From the NCBI RefSeq assembly GCF_016591715.1, contig NZ_AP024109.1, positions 2,480,001 through 2,544,000 of the forward strand: a DNA stretch of 64,000 nucleotides, given 5' to 3'. Under the pieces are notes generated by a model, which did not search any database, was not told the origin of the DNA, and saw only the letters and a program-made list of their open reading frames with translations. The position numbers and the translations under genes are program-made. Each line of letters starts with the position of its first letter. The stretch's first letter is position 1. This stretch comes from Mesorhizobium sp. J8. Its GTDB lineage: Bacteria; Pseudomonadota; Alphaproteobacteria; Rhizobiales; Rhizobiaceae. Below are positions 60,390 through 64,000 of the stretch, in pieces.

Positions 60390-61094
60390 ATGGCTGCTCA
60401 GCCAGCAGATACGCCGCGCCAGCTGCCGCTCGATCTCGGCCATGGCACCGGCTATTCGCGCGACGAGCTCGTCGTCTCGGGCACCAATGCGCAAGCGGCA
60501 TCGCTGATCGACCGCTGGCCGGACTGGCCGTCACCGGTCGTCGTGCTGGCCGGGCCGCCGGGCTCCGGCAAGACGCACCTCGCCCGGATCTGGCAGGATC
60601 GAGCGCATGCCGTCGCCATCGATCCCGGCCGAATCGGCGAGCACATAGCCGCACTCGGCGACAGGCCGGCGCTCATCGACGACATCGACAAGGCGGCGAT
60701 CGACGAGCCTGGCCTGTTCCACCTGATCAACGCCGTGCGCGGCGCGGGCTCGACGCTGCTGCTCACCGCGCGGCGGTTCCCCTCGGCCTGGCGTGTCGCG
60801 CTGCCCGATCTCGTCTCGCGATTGAAGGCGGCGGCGACGGTCGAGATCCACGAGCCCGACGACCTGCTGCTCGCCGGCGTCATCACAAAACTCTTCGCGG
60901 ACCGTCAGGTCGAGGTCGAGCCGCATGTGGTGCAATATCTGGTGCGCCGCATCGAGCGCTCGCTTGGCACCGCCATGCGCGTCGTCGAGCGCCTCGACCG
61001 CGCAGCCCTCGAACGCAAGACGCCGATCACCCGCGCGCTTGCGGCCGAGACCGTCAGCGCCATGGACGAGGGGCAGGGCGAGTTCGATATCTAA
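60390..61094 (+). CDS. hdaA: DnaA regulatory inactivator HdaA
   Basis: 234 residues. N-terminal clamp-binding motif RQLPLDL, then an AAA+ domain related to DnaA: LAGPPGSGKTHLARIWQ (Walker A), ALIDDIDKA (Walker B) and VERLDRAALERK with sensor II-like Arg in the C-terminal lid. Hda/HdaA with the beta clamp stimulates ATP hydrolysis of DnaA to limit initiation. Follows the AI-2E gene with 1 base between stop and start, as in other Hyphomicrobiales. Its stop runs into a repeat element. Confidence 0.92.
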   Translation: MAAQPADTPRQLPLDLGHGTGYSRDELVVSGTNAQAASLIDRWPDWPSPVVVLAGPPGSGKTHLARIWQDRAHAVAIDPGRIGEHIAALGDRPALIDDIDKAAIDEPGLFHLINAVRGAGSTLLLTARRFPSAWRVALPDLVSRLKAAATVEIHEPDDLLLAGVITKLFADRQVEVEPHVVQYLVRRIERSLGTAMRVVERLDRAALERKTPITRALAAETVSAMDEGQGEFDI

Positions 61095-61194
61095 GCATGT
61101 ATCCCGAAAGTGGGAGCCGGTTTCGGGATAAAAACATGCGTAAAATCAAAAACTCGCTTGGAGCGAGTCTGAAAGATCGCGACGCGCTTTAGGG
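61095..61194. repeat. dispersed rhizobial repeat, copy 2
   Basis: GCATGTATCCCGAAAGTGGG to CGCGACGCGCTTTAGGGC; the same element as 33927-34032, again directly after a TAA stop. Dyads TCCCGAAA..TTTCGGGA and CTCGCTT..GAGCGAG. Confidence 0.88.
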
Positions 61195-61197
61195 CTG

Positions 61198-61461
61198 TCA
61201 CGCCCATAGCCCGGCCAGATGCCGGGCCAAAAGATACACGCCCGTATGCGCCGCGATGTAACAGGCGGCAACAAGGACGAAAACCATCAGGCCGGCGGAC
61301 CGCGATCGCGCGACGCCGCCCGCTCTCTTGCTCGGCCGGTTGTTCCAGACCCAGAGCGCAGCGCACAGGATTGCCCAGACCACCATGACCGGAACCGCGA
61401 AGCCGTAATAGGCCAAATAGGCTGGGCCGATCAGCGACAGCACCGCCTCGACAACAGGCAT
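61198..61461 (-). CDS. small membrane protein
   Basis: 87 residues with three hydrophobic segments (VVEAVLSLIGPAYLAYYGFAVPVMVVWAILCAALWVW, and LMVFVLVAACYIAAHTGVYLLA, in parts) around a basic loop. AAGGGGG precedes ATG 61461. No family recognised. Confidence 0.6.
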   Translation of the reverse strand: MPVVEAVLSLIGPAYLAYYGFAVPVMVVWAILCAALWVWNNRPSKRAGGVARSRSAGLMVFVLVAACYIAAHTGVYLLARHLAGLWA

Positions 61462-61624
61462 GGAATTCCCCCTTTTGTTCAAAGTTTAGACCGGCGACAA
61501 AGCTGGAAGCGAGGAGATTGTTCGCGCCGCGCCCCGGCAGAAACCGGCTCGCATGGCCGGGCACGACGATAAGCAAGGCTCATCGGCGGGCACGTGACAT
61601 CGAAATGATGATGTGCTACATTGG

Positions 61625-61652
61625 TATCAATGAAATCGGTATGATATCAATG
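61625..61652. promoter_or_regulatory. probable autoregulatory site of the toxin-antitoxin operon
   Basis: Direct TATCAATG repeats at 61625 and 61645 (20 bases apart) and a TGATATCA palindrome (61642-61649) lie at and before the antitoxin start. Confidence 0.6.
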
Positions 61653-61904
61653 GCTGCTGTTACGGTCAGAAACCTTCCGGAGGAAACGCATCGTGCCTTA
61701 CGGGTGCGCGCGGCCATCAATGGCCGCAGCACGGAGGCGGAAATCCGCGCCATTCTTGAAGCCGCGGTTCGGCCGGAAAGCCGCGTCAGGGTAGGCACCC
61801 TATTGTCTGCCATCGCTCGCCGATCGGGCGTGACGAACAAGGACGTCGAAGCACTTGAACAAGCCCGTCAAAAAAGCCCGGCTGAGCCGCTGAAGTTCGA
61901 ATGA
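61650..61904 (+). CDS. FitA-like ribbon-helix-helix antitoxin
   Basis: 84 residues. AAVTVRNLPEETHRALRVRAAINGRSTEAEIRAILEAAV is the ribbon-helix-helix of the FitA/VapB-like type, binding DNA and dimerising. The C-terminal half (SGVTNKDVEALEQARQKSPAEPLKFE) is expected to wrap the toxin. ATG 61650 or 61641. Its ATGA overlap with the toxin gene is typical. Two TATCAATG sites lie just upstream. Confidence 0.88.
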   Translation: MAAVTVRNLPEETHRALRVRAAINGRSTEAEIRAILEAAVRPESRVRVGTLLSAIARRSGVTNKDVEALEQARQKSPAEPLKFE

Positions 61905-62323
61905 TCCTGTTGGACACCAATGTCGTTTCGGAGGTGATGAGACCACAACCTAACGCTGCGGTCCTGGCTTGGCTGGACGAGCGGGTAGCCGAGACGCTCT
62001 ATCTGTCCAGCGTCACCGTGGCGGAAGTGCTGTTCGGCATCGAGGCCATGCCTGCCAGCCGGCGCAAAAATGCGCTGGCCGAAGCCTTTGGCGGGATTTG
62101 TGCAGTCTTCGATCAGCGCATCCTGGCCTTCGACGCCGAGGCGGCGCGCCACTATGCCGGTCTCGCCGTAAAGGCGAGAGCCGCCGGAAAGGGGTTTCCC
62201 GTGCCTGATGGATACATCGCAGCCATCGCCGCCGCGAAAGGCTTTCAGGTCGCGTCGCGCGACACGGCGCCGTTTTATGCGGCCAGTGTGTCCGTGATCA
62301 ACCCGTGGGAGCCCGCAGCCTAG
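61901..62323 (+). CDS. VapC/FitB-like PIN domain toxin
   Basis: 140 residues, PIN-domain RNase. Acidic residues of the active site: LLDTNVVSEVMRP (Asp), SSVTVAEVLFGIEAMP (Glu) and PVPDGYIAAIAAAKG (Asp) with the FAAVASRDTAPF-like end. Cleaves RNA (often tRNA or rRNA) when free of antitoxin. The start overlaps the antitoxin stop. Confidence 0.9.
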   Translation: MILLDTNVVSEVMRPQPNAAVLAWLDERVAETLYLSSVTVAEVLFGIEAMPASRRKNALAEAFGGICAVFDQRILAFDAEAARHYAGLAVKARAAGKGFPVPDGYIAAIAAAKGFQVASRDTAPFYAASVSVINPWEPAA

Positions 62324-62485
62324 CTTGTCCCATTCCGGAACAGCCTTTCCGGCATCGCTCTTGCAAGGCAGACAATGCCGGTTGATCCCGGTCCCGGTCG
62401 CGTTCCAGATCGGGTTGTAGGCTCGCCGGGCTCGAGGTGTTGGGGTTCTCGCCCGGCGGGTTTACCGTTCCAGCGGCCAAACGGG

Positions 62486-63208
62486 CTAGGTCCGCTTTCC
62501 CTTCAGCCTGTCCCGCAGCCGGCGCAGTTGCCGCCGCCACCATGGCTTCGGCTTGCGCGGGACCAGGACCATCTTGCCGTCGATGACGGCGTCGTCCACC
62601 CAGTCATGCACCCGCATGCGCCAACCGGCGGTGACGCGGGCAAGCAGGGGCAACGGATCCTCGCCCGCGATGCGCACCAGGGCCGGATCCTTCAGCGCGA
62701 GACGGAAATCGAAACCCTGGGCAAGGAGCGCGCGCAGGAACACGATCTGGCGTCGCATGCGGTGGAAGTCGGTTCCCTGTCCATTGACCATCGTGCGGGC
62801 GCCGATCCACTGATGGAGACGGGCGCCCCTTAATGTTTCGGCGGGCGGCCGGAAGGAAACCTGTTGGCGCCCGTCCTCGATGCGGCTTGTCGGTGTCAGC
62901 GGATACCAGAAATCGAGCGGCGCGCGGATCGGAACCCTGACGCTGGCGCTGGCGAGCGCGGCCTCGGTCGCGCCGCGCCGGAGGCAGATCGCGCTTTCCG
63001 CCGTGAACCCCAGTCCCGCAAGCGCATCGAGCAGCAAGCTTCCGCCACCCATAGCGAAAGCTGCGTTGATGCGGTCGCTCAGGAGGGGAGACCACAAGTC
63101 GCGCGGCACCCATGTCAGCCTACGTCTGGCGACATCCACGACGACGATGATGTCGGCGTTGGCGTCCCAATTGTCCCTGTCGAGGATTGCTACGACCACG
63201 GCTGCCAA
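62486..63208 (-). CDS. LytR-CpsA-Psr (LCP) domain-like protein
   Basis: 240 residues. The LCP pattern is visible: NADIIVVVDVARRRLTWVPRDLWSPLLSDRINAAFAMGGGSLLLDALAGLG (in parts), with the PRDLW and RINAA signatures, and GTDFHRMRRQIVFLRALLAQ as the later conserved block. There is no membrane anchor or signal. TTG start with GAGGAGG eight bases upstream. LCP enzymes attach glycopolymers to peptidoglycan in Gram-positives; a cytosolic, anchor-less LCP-like protein in an alphaproteobacterium is unusual. Confidence 0.65.
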   Translation of the reverse strand: MAAVVVAILDRDNWDANADIIVVVDVARRRLTWVPRDLWSPLLSDRINAAFAMGGGSLLLDALAGLGFTAESAICLRRGATEAALASASVRVPIRAPLDFWYPLTPTSRIEDGRQQVSFRPPAETLRGARLHQWIGARTMVNGQGTDFHRMRRQIVFLRALLAQGFDFRLALKDPALVRIAGEDPLPLLARVTAGWRMRVHDWVDDAVIDGKMVLVPRKPKPWWRRQLRRLRDRLKGKRT

Positions 63209-63274
63209 GCGAGACCTCCTCTGGCCGGAATGCAGGACGCCAAGACCGGCTTGGTTCTGTCGAGAAGGAAGCGA

Positions 63275-63351
63275 TGGTCGGAGTGGCGTGATTCGAACAC
63301 GCGACCCCCTGATCCCAAATCAGGTGCGCTACCAGGCTGCGCTACACTCCG
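63275..63351 (-). tRNA. tRNA-Pro (anticodon UGG)
   Basis: The minus strand folds into a full cloverleaf: acceptor CGGAGTG/CACTCCG, D arm with GCGCAGCCTGGTAGCGC, anticodon loop ATTTGGGA (UGG, read as Pro), T arm with GTTCGAATC. The 3' CCA is encoded (63275-63277). The length is 77 bases. Confidence 0.97.
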
Positions 63352-63423
63352 ACGCCCCGCGCGTATAGGGGTCGCACGCCTGGAAGGCAACACAAAAACG
63401 GAGATCAAAAGCGACCGTTCGAT

Positions 63424-64000
63424 TCAGCGCTTCTGGCCGGCGATCTTCCTGGCGATCGCGGCGCCTTGGATTCTTGCATTGGCAAAGCAGCCGCGAATGC
63501 TCGGCCGCATGCCGGTGAACCAGAGCCCGGGGAGCTGCGGATCGTTCGCGGCGCCGTTGAACAGCGGTACGCCCTTGGCGTCGAGCACGCCAAGCCCACC
63601 CAGCATCGTCTCCAGCCCGGTGCGATAGCCGGTGGCCGCGATGACAATGTCGGGCGCGATCGTCTGGCCATTGTCGAGCACGACGCCACCGGGCCTGAAT
63701 TCGCGCAACTGCGGCACCACGATGATGCGCCCGGCCTTGATGGCTGCGACCGCGCCATCGTCCGCGGCGATCGCCGTATAGTCGGAACCGAGCCGGCTGG
63801 CGCCGCCCGCCGGGGCAGGCGGCAGGCCGTATTTCGTCAGATCGCCGAACACCAGGCGCTGGGTTGCCGCCATGGCCGCGTCAGCGAGCCTTGTCGGCAG
63901 GCTGGCCATGAGCGGCGATATGCGGTGCACGGCGATCTTGCGGATGCGTTTGGGCAGCAGCGAAGGTCCATTGCGTGCCGAAAGCCACATCTGGCCCGTC
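63424..64000 (-). CDS. FAD-dependent monooxygenase-like flavoprotein, C-terminal part
   Basis: Truncated by the window edge; the start lies beyond 64000. The visible 192 residues include VAAIKAGRIIVVPQLREFRPGGVVLDNGQTIAPDIVIAATGYRTGLETML (in parts), with the ATGYR motif of flavin-containing monooxygenases and CzcO-type proteins, and FTGMRPSIRGCFANARIQGAAIARKIAGQKR at the end. Probably an NAD(P)H-dependent flavoprotein; the N-terminal FAD site lies outside the window. Confidence 0.85.
   Translation of the reverse strand, partial: TGQMWLSARNGPSLLPKRIRKIAVHRISPLMASLPTRLADAAMAATQRLVFGDLTKYGLPPAPAGGASRLGSDYTAIAADDGAVAAIKAGRIIVVPQLREFRPGGVVLDNGQTIAPDIVIAATGYRTGLETMLGGLGVLDAKGVPLFNGAANDPQLPGLWFTGMRPSIRGCFANARIQGAAIARKIAGQKR

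Overview
The window looks like chromosomal DNA of an alphaproteobacterium of the Hyphomicrobiales (Rhizobiales), most probably Mesorhizobium. The base composition is GC-rich. There is a tandem array of DUF680 proteins (a family known almost only from Mesorhizobium), a MucR/Ros regulator of the type that lacks the second zinc cysteine, a RopB/Omp25-like outer membrane protein, a DUF982 protein, the gene order uvrC-pgsA-moaD-moaE, and many short palindromic repeats of the kind scattered through rhizobial genomes. I see no phage, plasmid, insertion sequence or CRISPR array; this is mostly core chromosome with small accessory patches.

Layout. 1-6.6 kb: surface-glycan genes (GT2 glycosyltransferase with a flippase-like membrane protein, galE with a UDP-glucuronate decarboxylase, both pairs translationally coupled), a DUF995 protein and a small lipoprotein. 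6.9-16 kb: stress and regulatory genes: a secreted carboxymuconolactone decarboxylase divergent from a TetR regulator with two clear operators, RlmJ, AraC, VOC and DoxX proteins, an ECF42-like sigma factor coupled to its DGPF partner, TetR/DinB, and a lysine/alanine/proline-rich histone-H1-like protein. 16-25.5 kb: GST, TfoX-like protein, outer membrane barrel, SDR-uvrC, pgsA-moaD-moaE, a YbaY-like protein, a fluoride riboswitch heading a crcB-crcB-DUF190 unit, and ndk. 25.6-34 kb: small enzymes, a Gly-rich repeat protein, a diguanylate cyclase, a frameshifted fatty-acid hydroxylase family gene, a UvrD-type helicase and small lipoproteins.

34-40.5 kb: a LysR regulator divergent from a 2OG-Fe(II) oxygenase-like gene that overlaps an EamA exporter gene; the exporter carries an in-frame repetitive element. 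Then MucR and several small unknown proteins. 40.6-48.4 kb: an ABC-F ATPase, a molybdopterin oxidoreductase, a large SEL1-type repeat protein and dapB. 48.6-53.6 kb: an SsuABC/TauABC-type ABC importer followed convergently by a TctDE-like two-component system. 53.7-55.7 kb: two copies of a palindromic operator flank a promoter region ahead of four DUF680 secreted peptides, two of which are a recent duplication together with their terminator. 55.7-61.1 kb: SixA-like phosphatase, purM-purN divergent from a CDP-alcohol phosphatidyltransferase, an AI-2E family protein and the DnaA regulator HdaA. 61.2-64 kb: a toxin-antitoxin pair, an LCP-like protein, tRNA-Pro(UGG) and a truncated flavoprotein.

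The candidates for less-described biology are the LysR/oxygenase/exporter locus, the DUF680 array with its orphan operator pair, two small proteins sharing a CGPSGFGQ motif, and the repeat elements that abut or supply stop codons or lie inside a coding region. Functions were assigned by reading motifs only; no database search was run.
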